Positions 1-13,000 of a stretch of DNA of 64,000 bases are shown here, in pieces. Both the position numbers and the translations under genes were made by a program. Every line of letters begins with the position of its first letter. The first letter of the stretch is position 1. Origin of the DNA: Climacteris rufus (taxonomy: Eukaryota > Chordata > Aves > Passeriformes > Climacteridae); assembly GCA_013398175.1 (NCBI GenBank), contig VZRZ01002565.1, positions 1,113,491 to 1,177,490 of the forward strand, given 5' to 3'. The notes under the pieces are model-generated. The model saw only the letters and a list, made by a program, of their open reading frames with translations, was not told the origin of the DNA and did not search any database.

Positions 1-1
1 G

Positions 2-79
2 CTGGCCCACGGGCTCTCCGACGTGGACGTGGGTCCCCACGGGTACGTGAACGCCTTGGCGGTCACCGCCCAGGGCTGA
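2..79 (+). CDS. TMEM121B: C-terminal end of a plus-strand gene, probably TMEM121B (partial)
   Basis: An open frame enters from the left edge and gives 25 residues ending at TGA (77-79). The peptide contains SDVDVGPHGYVNAL. It reads like the conserved tail of the TMEM121 family of multi-pass membrane proteins of unknown function. The family is judged from memory of its acidic, GPHG-containing tail and from context: in human, TMEM121B (CECR6) lies next to IL17RA and converges with it, and the same arrangement is seen here. Only the tail is visible, so membrane segments cannot be checked. The sequence just after the stop is GC- and CpG-rich, as expected near a single-exon TMEM121-type gene. TMEM121 itself is the main alternative. 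Confidence 0.55.
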   Translation: MAHGLSDVDVGPHGYVNALAVTAQG

Positions 80-2183
80 GCCCCCCTGGCCGCCGCCCCC
101 GGAGGGGCTCCCGCCGCCTCCGGGTCCGCTCCCGGCAGAGTCTCTCTCTCTGCGTTCTGCTCAGGTTCCCGCCGCCGTGGCCGAGCAGGGGAAGCGGACG
201 TGGGCTTCCCTGTCAGACTCCCGCTCCCCTCCTCCCTTTCTCATGGACAAATCCAGCAGCAGAAGCTCCGCACAAACCTGACTACCTGCAGCAGCCTACG
301 GATGACACTTTTCCCCAGAAAACGCACCTGCCCTCCATGACAAAACTTCTCCTAGTGCTTCTGCCTCTCCACTCTCTGGAGGGTCCCACTCCTCCCCTCC
401 CTCCCAGGACATTGTGTTGCTTTGTAACCATAAAGGTTTAGTTTTTCCTTATCATCCTAAACAGGGACCAGTGCATTTTGTCCCCTCCTTTAAGAAGTTC
501 CTGGTGACCACAATAATGAGATGCAAGAGGGGTCTGACCAGCAGACGTTGCCTCCAGGGTATGGGAAGGACAGAACGAAGCTTTGGTTTCTCTGGGTCTT
601 GCAAAGCTGCCATTTCTGTTTCCCAAGTCTTTGCATGCCAGCTAAGGAACCTCTGGAAGCACGCCGGCCACTTGGTCACTTCAAGCCCATGAACAACCTT
701 CTCCTAGCCAAAATGTCTACCTCTGTGCTTCAACCTTTTGCATCTTACATTGACTTCACACAAGCTAAAGAAACGAATCCAGCATGGACATAAACCAGGG
801 CTTAGGCCCCTTTTCATACCCACCAAGACATTTATTTCTGGTGAGAACAGGGTTTACAGCAGCCTACTGCTGGCATCCCCAGGTGCTGGGGCTATCATTC
901 CTCTGTGAATATGCATGTTTATGGGATCAGCGTTGGTTTTCTTTTACACAGAGCGTAGGGTCTTCCTTTACACAGCCAGAAAGGCTGGAAAGATTTCATC
1001 CAGCCCCCTTCCACGCCTTGCTTGAGAGAGCAGAGATGGGGCTAAGGCTGCAAGCTGCCCCCTCTCAAAGAGCAGAGCAGAGGAGGCTGGCACTGCCCGG
1101 GGTGGGCTCCATGCTCAGTGAACCTCACTTTTCAGCACAGAAAGCAAAGCGCTGCAGGAGCCCTCGAGGCAGAGAGGCTCCTGAGCTTTGGTGAAAGCCC
1201 ATGAATCATCATCCTGTCCTCTGTGTGCATGTGGTTTAGGGTAGGTGGGGAAAAATTAATGGTTAGTAACCTTTCATAGAAACACAGTTTTCTTTGGTTT
1301 TAAGCTCCATGAATGTTGGGTGGGGTTAAGGCCTGCTCTTCTGCCTGGCTGCAGCTGCTCCTGAAACCAGCCACATGGAAGCAGGAGCACAGAGGCCACG
1401 TTTCGAGGAAGGACTTTGCCCCTCCCACGCTTATATTTTGTTATCTGGGCAAGGCTGCAATAATTGTGAAAAACAACAGTTTCCTGTCCCAATTTTTTTT
1501 TTTCAAGCTGTCCTGATGGGAAGGGGAAATAAAGCACAACCAGCTGCTACCCAGAGCCCACAGCAGGACTGCAGGCGCAGCCCAGACTTCTTCCGCACAC
1601 ACATTCATTCTTTCCTTCAGGGCTTGGGCTCCACCTTCCTTTTCACAGAGTGGGATCAACTGCCTGCTCCGGTGGACTGCTACAACAAAATGTTTACAGT
1701 CTGGTAACTTCCAGCTCCCAGAGGCAGAGGTGGGGCTGCCTTGGGGCTCTTCTCCCCCAGCTCTCGGTGGCTGATGGGGTTTGAGGGGCTAGAAAAGCCC
1801 CTGGAAAAGATGGGTCAATAGTGCTGTTCTGTTCAGAAGTGCAGCTGGGATGGGTGACTCGCTGCTCTCCTCATGCCAAATGGAGAGTTGGCAAAAGCTA
1901 GGCTTAACTTTCCCACCAGTGCTTTATTTTTAACCTGAGCCCTTACATGGGTAATTGTGTGAATTTTGGCCAGTGGCCTTTCTCTTCGGTAACTTCTTCT
2001 TGTCTGGACAATCTTGGTGCTGTGAGTGACTGTGATTGTAAAACTTGGTACTGTGAACTTTTCCTATGTGATGTGAAATGTGTCGAGGGGATGCTAAGTT
2101 CCTGGCCAAAGGAGGTGTAATGACAAAGTATATTATGCTTGTACAGATACTTGTTTCTTTGCACCTTCCTTTTCAGCATTAAA
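80..2183 (+). other. TMEM121B: Probable 3' UTR of the TMEM121B-like gene
   Basis: This stretch follows the stop codon at 79 and has no convincing coding exon. Candidate polyadenylation signals on the plus strand are AATAAA at 1528-1533 and ATTAAA at 2178-2183. The true end is not decided by the sequence. It may overlap the tail of the convergent IL17RA transcript. Confidence 0.3.
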
Positions 2184-5100
2184 TAGATAGTAGAAACTCA
2201 TAAACAATTATTCAAGAGAGAATGAGGTGATACCTGAACCTAGGACTATTCCATTCTTCAGTCAAACAGCTGAAGGAGAAAAAAAAATCCCCAACCAACC
2301 AACTTTGCTAAAAACAAGCTGAAGGAAAAAAAAAGTATTTATCACCAACTATGTTTTGCTGCTCCTATGGCCAAGTTCCCCATAGCACCAAAGTGCTAAT
2401 CCCTAATACACTGAAGCGTAAGCATAGTTGAGACATCAGAAGAATCACAGCAGAATGATTAACAAGTCTTACTTCAGTACCCCTTCATAGCACATAACAA
2501 AGTTGCTGTTTCAACAGTGAGTGCCTTTTTCCAGTTAGGAAGCTATTGAGAAAAATGGCATATTTGAAATTTATCAGGCCATGGCATATTTAACCCATTG
2601 GCGGAGAACTCGCAGTTCAAATTTTTTCGTGGATGAAAAGGTTGCCCGGGACAGATGACCCTGCAAAATGATGCTTCTGTTGCATAGAATTCTTTTGTAG
2701 AAAAAGTTGTTCTTTGTGGTGCCATGGTTTCTAGGTTGTTAGTGGATGTGCTGTTTGGAGAGAGTAAAGCTCTTGTAGCTGGCTATAGGGAAGCCCCTCG
2801 CAACTAAAAGGGCAGCTCTGCTGCTACTGCAATTCCTTACTATGAAAAAAACATGTAAAGATCTTCAATGTCTTGCTTATAAGCCCCCGTTTAGAATTTC
2901 CTTCTCTTTGGTAATTGAGTTCTTGCTTCCATTTAAACACTTCTCTTGCACAAATGGATCCATTTGCAGAAGAGAGTGGTACCATGAAAGTGCAAACAAT
3001 ACCTCTCCTGATGCACCTTGCACAACTACTGTACATTCTGCCAACACTAAATTACTGGTCCAGGTCAGTAACACTTAGGTAAATAAAATTGTGCCATACT
3101 AAGACATAGGTCCCTTGGGATTCTGTTACAAGCCTTGTAACACAACTCAGTTATTTAGCATTTTATTGCTCTTTGTTTGCTATCCTGACAAAAGAGATAA
3201 CTACTCCCAGGAGGGGAAATTGAAGTGAGAGATAAGGCCTGTGGCTGATGGACACTTGGCATCCCCCTGGCATTAATCAGAACTTGTATTTTTTAAAAAG
3301 CAAGATTGTTAAAATAAAATGAGAAACTTGTGACGGATTTTGCTCCTTTTTGTTCCTCCTCTGAGTCTTGCTGGGCTATTCAATTTTGTATTCAGGGACC
3401 AACAGATGCGTTAAAGTTACTTATTTTCTTTATATTGGATTGCTAAAATAGTGTCTAGATTTTCCCTTCAAACAAACTTTTTGTAAGTGAAAGAAAATTC
3501 TAAGAGCTGTAACACCAAGGGAGTTATTTAGGAATGGAATGACTAAGGCAAGGAAATTCAGATGACACTTCTGAGCTTCCTATTTAAGTGATTTATAGGA
3601 ATTTATACCACTTGAAAAAGACTCATGGGAAAAAAATCAGATTTACATGTTAATTGCTGAAAGATAAAAGAAACTTTTAGAAGTGGGATCATCAAGATGG
3701 CAATTACTCACATCATCTGGGAAATGGGTTCTCACTGGAGAAGCATTGAGATCACAGCTGCCTCTTGCTTAGCTCCTGTTGGGTTAGATTGGATTCCTGC
3801 TGGAGCAGGAAGGCTCCCAGTCTTAAGTCTGGATCTCTGCAGGGACTGTCCCTTTGTTATCAAGCTGTCCTAAGAGTCCTTCCTCACGAAGCAGTCCTGC
3901 ACAGAATTACAAACAATTCCTTTAACACTCGTTTTCAAGGGATGTGCACTTCCCCTGGGTGCAGGCCCCCAGCTTGTCTCAATAAAGCTGCCACACTGTG
4001 CAGGAATGTTTTGACATTTGTGAGCCAGTTCAGTTCTGCCTCAGTTTTACCTCAGATTTCTGTAACAAATACTAAGAACCTAACATAACTCACTATAAGG
4101 AGTTGGGCAGAATTCAGGACATAGAAGTGTTCAAATCAATGTATCCAAAAAGTATTCTTGGTTTTTAATTTAAGGAAAAAGCCCCACAAGCTAGACACAA
4201 ATAAAATTATAAAACATACATAATACAAAATACATTGCAAGACAAAAGAACCGATTATTTTTTGAGACATGAGTTTTTTTAAAAGCTGAGACAAAATTAT
4301 TGTAAGATTTTTTGACAAGTAAACTTAGATGGACAGAAAGATGACAAGCCAGTCTCAACTCGTCTGCTACTCAGTAAGTGCTACAAGGGCCATCATGCCT
4401 TCACTTACAGGGAACAATTTTTTCTAGTGCATCCAACCCAATTTTTAAAAACTACTGGAACTGAACATCACTGCTCCTAGAAGATGAACCCCTTAGTCTA
4501 TTCAGTATTTCACTGTGATTAACCTGAACAACCTATGCTGCAGCTTAAACCCACACAACTATATCTCACAGTCATTTTCGCTCAGCCTCCCTTCACTCAG
4601 ATATAATTTCCACTCTAAAACAGCATCTGCTGAAGCTACAGTTCTTTCTCCTCCAAAATAGTCTTTCATTTCCGTGTGTGTCACTATCTACATCTTCAGT
4701 TCACATCTTCCTGGTGCTAAGATACCCAAAAGCAAACACCACTGCAGCAGAGTGTCACAGAACACACCAGATTCCCCTGATTCAGTCCCACATGTTTCTT
4801 AAAATTGTATAACCACCCTAAGTTCCATTTCTTGGTCTCCTCTTCCCTCTTCCTGCTATTGCTGGTTTTCAAGCACATACCTCCCAGCAGGGAGAGTTAT
4901 GGAGACTATCAACTTAAACATTTATCCCACTTATTCTCAGTTACTCCACTTGATTTCTGAATGACCACAGAAATGCAGCTGCAAATGAATGGACAAGTGG
5001 GAAAAAAAACCAAAAAACTCCAGGCACTTGTATCAACCAGATAAGAGACAGCCCTAATCTGGCTAAAATTTAAGGCACACATCTCTAACACAGTATTTAC

Positions 5101-5560
5101 AACAAAATATTTAAAATGAGTATTAAAATGGCAATGCAAATTTTTCTGTGTCACCTAAATCTATTTTCTAAACCCTGGCTATGACTTTTATCCAGTGCAA
5201 TAGAACCAGTACAGCTGGAGGGCATTTTGAAGGCACGAGTGGATGAGCCATAGTAATTTTTCTGCCATCCATCAGTGAGGATTCAATTTAATGCCTTTCC
5301 CCAAGGAACAGAACTGTGAACAGAACACTGCCTGTTCTTTCACAGGGGTCACCAACATTCGTGGCTTCTCTCCACAGAGACTGGAAGCAACATTCCAAGT
5401 CTGCTGGGCAATGCTGCATCCCAGCAGCAAGATCCCACTACTAAGTCATTTACAACACAAGGACAAGGATGGTGTTGGAAATGCAGTCTCAGTACTCAGT
5501 ACAGCATGGGACCACCTTCTATTCCTGTATTTCAAACAGAGAAATTAGGTCCCAGAGAAC
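1923..5560 (-). other. IL17RA: IL17RA 3' UTR (extent uncertain)
   Basis: Non-coding sequence follows the IL17RA stop on the minus strand. On that strand AATAAA occurs at 3167-3162 and again at 1928-1923, giving 3' UTRs of about 2.4 or 3.6 kb. As I recall, the human gene also has a multi-kilobase 3' UTR. I see no other gene here; the short open frames are not conserved-looking and lack splice context. Confidence 0.4.
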
Positions 5561-7059
5561 CTAACAGTTCTCCAAAGACTGGTCAATGTCCATGGCCTCA
5601 GCTGGATAGTTCCAGCTAGAGCTCCTCTGAATGTCCTGGAGAAACAGCTGCTTCTGGAGGCTCTTTAGACTGTTCAAGACCTCTGGAGAGAGTTCATGGA
5701 AGACCACCTGTTTGTCCTGATCCTCTTCCTCCTCCTCCTCTAGAAGGTCCTCAGGAGGCAGAGGGGAACATCTGGAGATGTAGCCCTGGTCTGACTGCAC
5801 TGACTGTCTTTGGTCTTGGCATTGGTCATCAAAGACCAGCTGGTGCTGCTTGTCAGCCTCCCCTTGGCAGAGATATGGCTCTGCAGGAATGACACTCTGT
5901 TGATAGAGAGGGTACATGAGTCCATTCAGATGGTCACTCAGTTCATCTGAGAGGTTTGCAGGACTCTGGTCAGCTACTGCTGAAACTTCAGAGTCATCGT
6001 GGAGGATGATGTTATTCCTCATTGGAAAGCTTGTCTCCAGAAGAGGAACTCCTTCCATACAGTCCTCATTACTCAGCACATGATGACCAAGTATATTTCT
6101 GTCTTCCATGGAAGAGACTGGCTCCACTACTTGAACCAGAGGAGCCTCATCCATAGGAAGGACCACAGTCTGGGAAGCTGGATCCCCACATGGATTAAGT
6201 TGGGGCTGCAGTTTACAGCCTGTCCTTTCACCTTCCTGTATGTGGGGGTTGATGACATAACAGCAGGTCAGGTCAGGCTCATGCATGTGAAGCTGGTGCT
6301 TCACAATTCCACCTGGCTCACTCAGCAACGAATCCACCTGGCTCTCTCTGTTAAGGGAATGCAACTCTTCATCACTGTCCAAACAGATGGTTTCACTCTC
6401 AAACCAGTCTGGGTGCTCAGTCTGCCAGTTCTTGAACTTCTCTATGGCCTCTTTCAACTTCCTGCCACTGGGGGTATCGACGTAATTTTCAGCTGTGATT
6501 TCCCGGATTCGATGGATCCGCCCAGGTTCAAACTTCTCCAGATCCTGAATCCGAAAATAAATATCCTCAAACTTGTCCATCAGTTGGTACTTGGATGTGA
6601 CATTGAACAGATCAGGTATATCTTTCTCACTACTTATTCCCTCAAAGTAGCACACTATGTACATTCCAAAACAGGCTGGCTTCTTGAAATCTGGCAGGAT
6701 CAGATTCAAGGCTGGAGTGAACAGGTCTCCCACTGGCTTTTGCTGATCTTGCTTGAGACACACAGGCCCACTCCCGAGCATGGCCTGCCATTTGGCCTGG
6801 GTGCCCCGAGAACACAAGATGATGATCTTTGAAGACAGGTCTTCCATTTCCTTCTTCTGCCGAGTGAGCCAGGGTAGCGGCCCCAGCTCTGAGATCTGAT
6901 GGTCTTCCAGCAGATCCAAGGCTACAGCAGTGCCACAGACCGTCATCAGAAACTCAGCAAACTTCAGCACCACATCCACGTAGAGCAGGTGGTCAGCAGA
7001 GTACACAATCCAGACCTTCCGGGGCTTCAAGGGGGGCAGAGAGAGGTTGGTGTATGGTG
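5561..7059 (-). CDS. IL17RA: IL17RA exon 13: SEFIR domain and cytoplasmic tail
   Basis: The last coding exon (1499 bases, 498 codons plus stop, acceptor TCCATCAG) starts APYTNLSLPPLKPRKVWIVY. The SEFIR domain follows directly, with KIIILCSRGTQAKWQ, the KPVGDLFTPALNLILPDFKK stretch and ACFGMYIVCYF, all close to human. After it comes a divergent tail with a conserved SVQSDQGYISR motif and an acidic run of six glutamates encoded near 5731-5748. This region binds ACT1 and carries the distal signalling segment. The open frame continues upstream of the acceptor by 23 codons, which are intronic. Confidence 0.96.
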
Positions 7060-10000
7060 CTGATGGAAGACAGAAAAATATTAATTCCAGACACATTCCC
7101 AAAATTATAATGCTGTGAGTCAGCAGCAATCAGCACAGGAGCATATTAACAAAAGGTTCTAGCAACTTTTAAGTTGTAATTCTATTTTGGCAATGTATGT
7201 GGACAACATCTCATTGTGTAGAGTTAATATGAAGGTACAGACAGGGAAGTTGATTTATAATAATGGCCAGATGATTCATCAACTTTCACCTCACAGAAAT
7301 AATACAGCAGCTTCAAGAGGTTTGCCAATATTGCTCTGTTCTCTGGTAGACAGCTGAGTGCACCCACCCCAAACCAATCTCCTACTGCTATGGCCTAGAT
7401 GATTAGCAAAGGTTCTTCTGCCAGTACAGCCTCAGCTGGGTCAAAACTCTCTCCACTCTCCACAGCAATTATCTCCCATCGGGCAAATATGGCACTTCAA
7501 ATTCCATAGACAAAGCTTCTTGTAGCTGAACAGGAAGATCCTAAGGCTACCTTTTGGTTTCAAGAAGCATCTATAGAGTAATTAGAGACTACCAAAGCCC
7601 CTTCTGGGCAACTGTGTGATACTCGCAGAACCCATGGCACGTGCTTGATAAAACACATCTTACCAGCTTGCAAATCACTGCGGTTGCATTTCCCTCGCCG
7701 GCGTTCTGGAAGAGAGAAAGTCCCTGTCAGTTCTGAAAACATGAAAGAAGATTAAATGCTTATAATCACACCACCTTCCACGGATTAGGTTAAAAGAGTA
7801 ATCTTTAACTGTGTAGGGAGAAGCCTAATAAAAAAATAAACTGAATGAATACTCTTCCACAGCCACCTCTGCTATGTACCTTACTATATTTTTCCTTTGA
7901 GAGGACGTAGAATGCATTCAATATGAACTTTCACCACCTCCCCCAAATCCAGCCAATCTCAAGAAATACAGAATCCCCCAATGTTCTGCTACCTCTCTTT
8001 AAGGATAAGGGGCTTTTTAAAAGATGGCTTTTTCTCAGGAGGCTTCTCTGAAGAGGTAACTAAAATGTCCCTAGCTATATCTTAGCGACAAGTTTGATGT
8101 TAAGCAATTTTCAAAAAGATTACCAATTATTCCTCTCAGGTAAAAAAAAGAAGAAAAAAAGCAATGGGTTACATAGCTTTCCTGTGATAACTGGCTCATG
8201 GTTGCAGCACAGAAGATAAGGAATTAGCCCTTAAGTACCCAATTTTCCAACTGCTTGATGTCAAACTCTGTGTCCTCTATTTTCTTTTTTCTTCCATTTT
8301 AATTGAAAAACCTTATTTAAGCTCAAAATAGTATAAAATTAATTTTGCAGAGACTTTGGGGATCAGGGGAAAGACTATAATGTAGACAAACAGGAAGCTT
8401 CTGTTCTGCAAAACTCTTATGCAATGCAGGAGAAAAACAAGTGCAAAGATATCTGCAGCAATCTGCAGGAAACAAAGGGCTGAACTACGAAATTCCTTTT
8501 TCCCCTCCTGAGCTCTGAAGTGCTGTGAACATGGAGTATCAGACATGATAACCTGTGGAAGGCTTTACTTATCTCGTGACTGGTATTAGGACATTGCAAG
8601 TCCTATGATGTAAAACAGAAGAAGGTGTTTACATAGGCATTGTCTCTGTGCCAAGGCATCAGAACAGCAAGGAAAAGAACAGAACTAGGACTAGGTACAG
8701 AAGGAGGAAAAAATAAGCTTTAGCACTGAATTTTTTCCTCCTAGCTGGTATGAGTCTCACCTGCTCGTTTTTTAGTCACACACAGCACAGCTGTTATGAC
8801 TGACCCCACCAGTAACACACAGATCCCAGTGATACACCAGTAGAGCCATATCATCATATCATCTGCAAAACAAAAGCACTCCTCAGATATTGCCCTACAC
8901 AAAGAGAGTTTCACCATAGAGCAGAAGGTTCTTGAGCAGCACAGACCAAGGCAGGAGGACCCTGGTTGTGTCCAGAACCATGGGTAGACCAGCACTTCCC
9001 CTTAAAATATGCAGTCACTTCTCTAAACAAATTCCTGCTTTCATGATGCTGCTGTACACCATAAACTTGCTCTACCAAAGAACCATATGTGCAGCACACT
9101 GAAAACACAGATCAAGTACCTTCCTCTAAATAGCAATGTTTACCCAGCTTTGACAGGCACGCCGCCCATGTCCTGCCTGTTCATGTAATCTAGCCTAAAA
9201 AAATTTTTAAAAATCACCCTTTTGGGTCATGTATTTCAGCTTACAGGTGTTTTTCTTTTTTCCTTTTTTTTTTTTTTATCTTGGACAACCCAGATCCTTA
9301 CAGGTGTTGCAGCCAAAAAAAGATGTCAAATCATTATGCACAAGTTATCTTGACATTCATAAAAATGAATATATGCAAGCTATTCTCTCCAAAAGCTGCC
9401 TTATATTATGCAAATTTTTTAACACTGAGCAAAGTGACAGAAAGTATTTTATATTAAGACTCTTCTTGTCAAAACTGCTTCTCAAAGAATTCTATGCAAG
9501 TGAAGTGTCTCTAAAAAAAATTGCACTTTAAGGTTCACACTGCATACAAATACTTGCCTCATTAAATCATGGTGAAGTCATTCTTAGCACAATTAATTCT
9601 GAACTCAGTGTTAGAAGGGGACTGTTAAAGGAATTTTTGACACTAGGCTCTCATCTCCATCAGATAGGTTTATTGGCACAGATTGATTATGATACCTGGT
9701 TGTGTGAGCTTGGTCCCTCAAAAGAGGGACTCCAAACAAAGAAATCCCTGGACAATTACACCCTTATGACCTAAACTCCCCATTCCTCATGCAACAGTCC
9801 AGACCAAGAGCATTATTGGGGTCTGGCTTCTCCTTGCTCCTTGTTGGTTTGCTGTTTTGTTACCAATGGTTGCCATCTGCTCATCTTTGCAAACTCTGAG
9901 GTTGGTTGGTTTTGGTGGGAGGTTCAGTGAGTTCTGCAGTCCAGGTTACAACGTGGTTGTTACAGTTCATTGCCGCGGGTAGAAAGCGTGAGTAACTCGG

Positions 10001-13000
10001 AGCCTTTAGCAGCGGTCTCGTGTCCTGAGAAAAGCGACTCTGGCTTCACCCAGTCTCTGAACAGAGCCGAGCCGGCATCAGAGCTCCCGCAGAGTTTAGG
10101 CTCAGTTCACGCAAAGCGGTTTAATTTAAGCAGGGAAGTTAAAAGACAAGGAAGGGTTCTTTTCTGCTTATTGCCAGCAGGGTTTTATTACTGGAGCATG
10201 GAGGGTGCGGTAAAGACACAAAATGGCCGTCGGGGGTGTCTATTATAGCATGGAAGCGAGGGGAGGGCAGTCGGGACAGAGCCAATCACTGCAGAGGATT
10301 ACGATGATTGACAGGGGTGCCGGCCAGCCCCTCGGCTGTCTGCACCGGCACAGGAACCAATGAGCTGCCCTTTTGGGCAGGGACCGCCCCTGCTGCCCTG
10401 GCCGTCAGCCACCCCCAGAGGCACCGCAACATCAGGGTATTGGAAGAACTTCTTACCTGGTGGGTCTGTACCTGCAAAAGACAAGAGTTACATTAAAAAT
10501 TCAGCTCTGATCTGTAAGACAATGGGAATCTAATTTACAGAAAAGTGGTTCTCACTTGGAACTGGTTCACATGGGATGAAGGCAGAGTGTCTCAGACAGT
10601 CTGTGCCACAGTCTTTAAAGAACGGCTGAATCTGCAGTTGAAATAAATTCAGAAAACAGAAGTTGTTCTTAAAAGCTTCACTTTTCCCCTGCCTCAACAT
10701 TCCCTGTATTTTAGCACAGGGACACAGAATTCTCTTTTCCCTTCAGAAAACAACATTCATTAAGAATTCTTACTCTATACATTAAAAAGGCTGTGAGCTC
10801 CTGAGGTTGCAGCCTTGCCATTCCCACTCCATAGACTCTGACTTGGCAGCCCTATACTAAGGAAAAGGTACTGACTACAGAGAATACTTACATTAAAAAT
10901 TGTTATTTCAGCCATAATCATTATTTCCCTGATACAGGTAATTAGAGATTAGCCAATCTCAGAACAAAACACAGTGCAAAACCCCTTAACATTTCTAAGT
11001 TGCTCATTGCCTTGTTTGTGCAGGAAGGACACAGGGACAACAGTGTGATCATACCTGTATTTTGTAGCTGCAGCAAGCTTTTATGTTCTCTATTTTGATT
11101 GTGACGTTCACTTGCTCTTGTAGCCTATACTGCAGAAATCAGATGCAAGTTATAAGGGAAGGAAGTAAACTGAATGAAAGCACAAAAAAACAAAAGAAGT
11201 TGACAAAAGAAAACAGAGTGGTCCAAAGGAGCAGAAGTTTCTGGTTTTTTTTTCCTTTGAACAAGAAGCCCACAGAGAACAAAATGGATAAATGATTCTG
11301 CAGGTGTTCTCTGTGACAGACATGGTAATACAATTAAGACAGCAGGCTGAGATTGCACAGGTAACAGGAAACAATTAGGGATGTACACTGTATAGCTTCA
11401 AAGCAGCTAAACTTACAGTTTCTTAACAATGTAAATGTCATCAGCTATGTAATGTGTAAACATTAAACAAGGAAGCTTGTTTAATTAAAAGCAGCTGTCA
11501 ACTCCTGCTTCTGACACTAGAACAGGCAAATAAGTTGCCCTTGCTACCTGCTGCACACAATCAATATCATGATAATCTAATACTCCACAATGATTAGCAG
11601 ATACAAACTCCAAAATGAGGTATATTCCCCTCTGCCAGGGCAATACACCTACAGGTGTCCCATCTGTGTCAGTAATAACTTAAATATATCAGTGCATGCA
11701 GAACTGAGGGTTATAAGTGTTAAGGAATAGAAAGATTGAACAAACTGAGTGGCAATATATCCGCCCTTGAAGAGGGAAGGGTGGAGATTGGTTCCAAATA
11801 TTCATCATTTCTCTACCTTCAGGTGCCTGAAGGGAACCTGAAGGGAACTTCTTATATTGGAAGACTCTCTGGACACTTTGAGCTTCTCAGCAACACAGAC
11901 TGCAAGATCTACAGAAATTGATTCTCAGCTTGAATGAAACATCTATTACTAAACCACTCATTTTTTATCTAAAAAAATTAATTAACACCTTCCTGTGATC
12001 ATATTTGATAAAGTACTTCAATGATTTACTGAAACTTTGCACCTCAATTTTGGTTAATTGACTTAGTCTTAGCTCCCCAGGCATTGGCTTGAAAAAGGTA
12101 ATAAAATCCAGATAGTCAAATATCCAGTTTGACTTTGCAGATGTTTTTAGACTTCTTCATGCATTATAAAAACCTCTTTTTTGATCTTCTATCCAGCAAA
12201 TTCCTGAAATAAAATTCCTCTTTCCAAAGGCAAGTAAAAACCTATGAAAATAATTCTTTGAAAATTATTGTTCAACTCTCCTGGTTTAGCAACCATTTAA
12301 AATGTTTGCCTAAATTACCACAGAAAGTATAATTTAGGAAGGTCATTACCTCAGTGAAATCATGTGTGATCATTTTACACTTCTTCTCATTCAGGTAACT
12401 GGACACATGAATTTGGTATCGGACTGACTCCATCCATGGGTGGAAGCTCACAAGCAGAGCTGTATCATTGAGGCTTTGACCCCGGATCCTGGGTTCCCAC
12501 AAGCTGCCTGGAAGTAGGGCAGACATTCCTGGGTTTCTGAACTGTCAAATATTTCAACAGAGCATCCATGTCTAAATTACTCAAAAATGTTTACCTGTCT
12601 TTATACATGGGATGGTTCTTTTCATTAGAGAATCCCTGCAGTCTGCAAAAAAAGAGCATCAGTAGCTAGTCAGAAACAGTGCACTTCCATTTAGGAAAAA
12701 AATCGCATTTTCTCATCAGAAGCCAGACAGCTAACCAAGCCCTCCTTAACGAGTAGACACCTTTGTTCCACAGCAGTAGCAAAATTCTGTAGAAGAATAG
12801 TATTGGTTTCCAGTGTATAAACTAGTCCCTCCACTGATGCAATGGTGTGTTTTGTTTTTCTTTTCAGGACAGAGAAAATTGGTAAGAAAAGACTGAAAAA
12901 TGTACCATGCTCATTAGTACAGTAATATCTGAGAAACCTTGCTAATGTAAGGGGTCAAAATAGTGGAATTAAAACTTCATATTAATCTCTATACCTTGTG

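Noticed and set aside
5999..6832. A 277-codon plus-strand open frame antisense to IL17RA exon 13
   Set aside because: It lies wholly inside the SEFIR-coding exon, mirrors its codon pattern, and resembles no family I know. It is best explained as a shadow frame.
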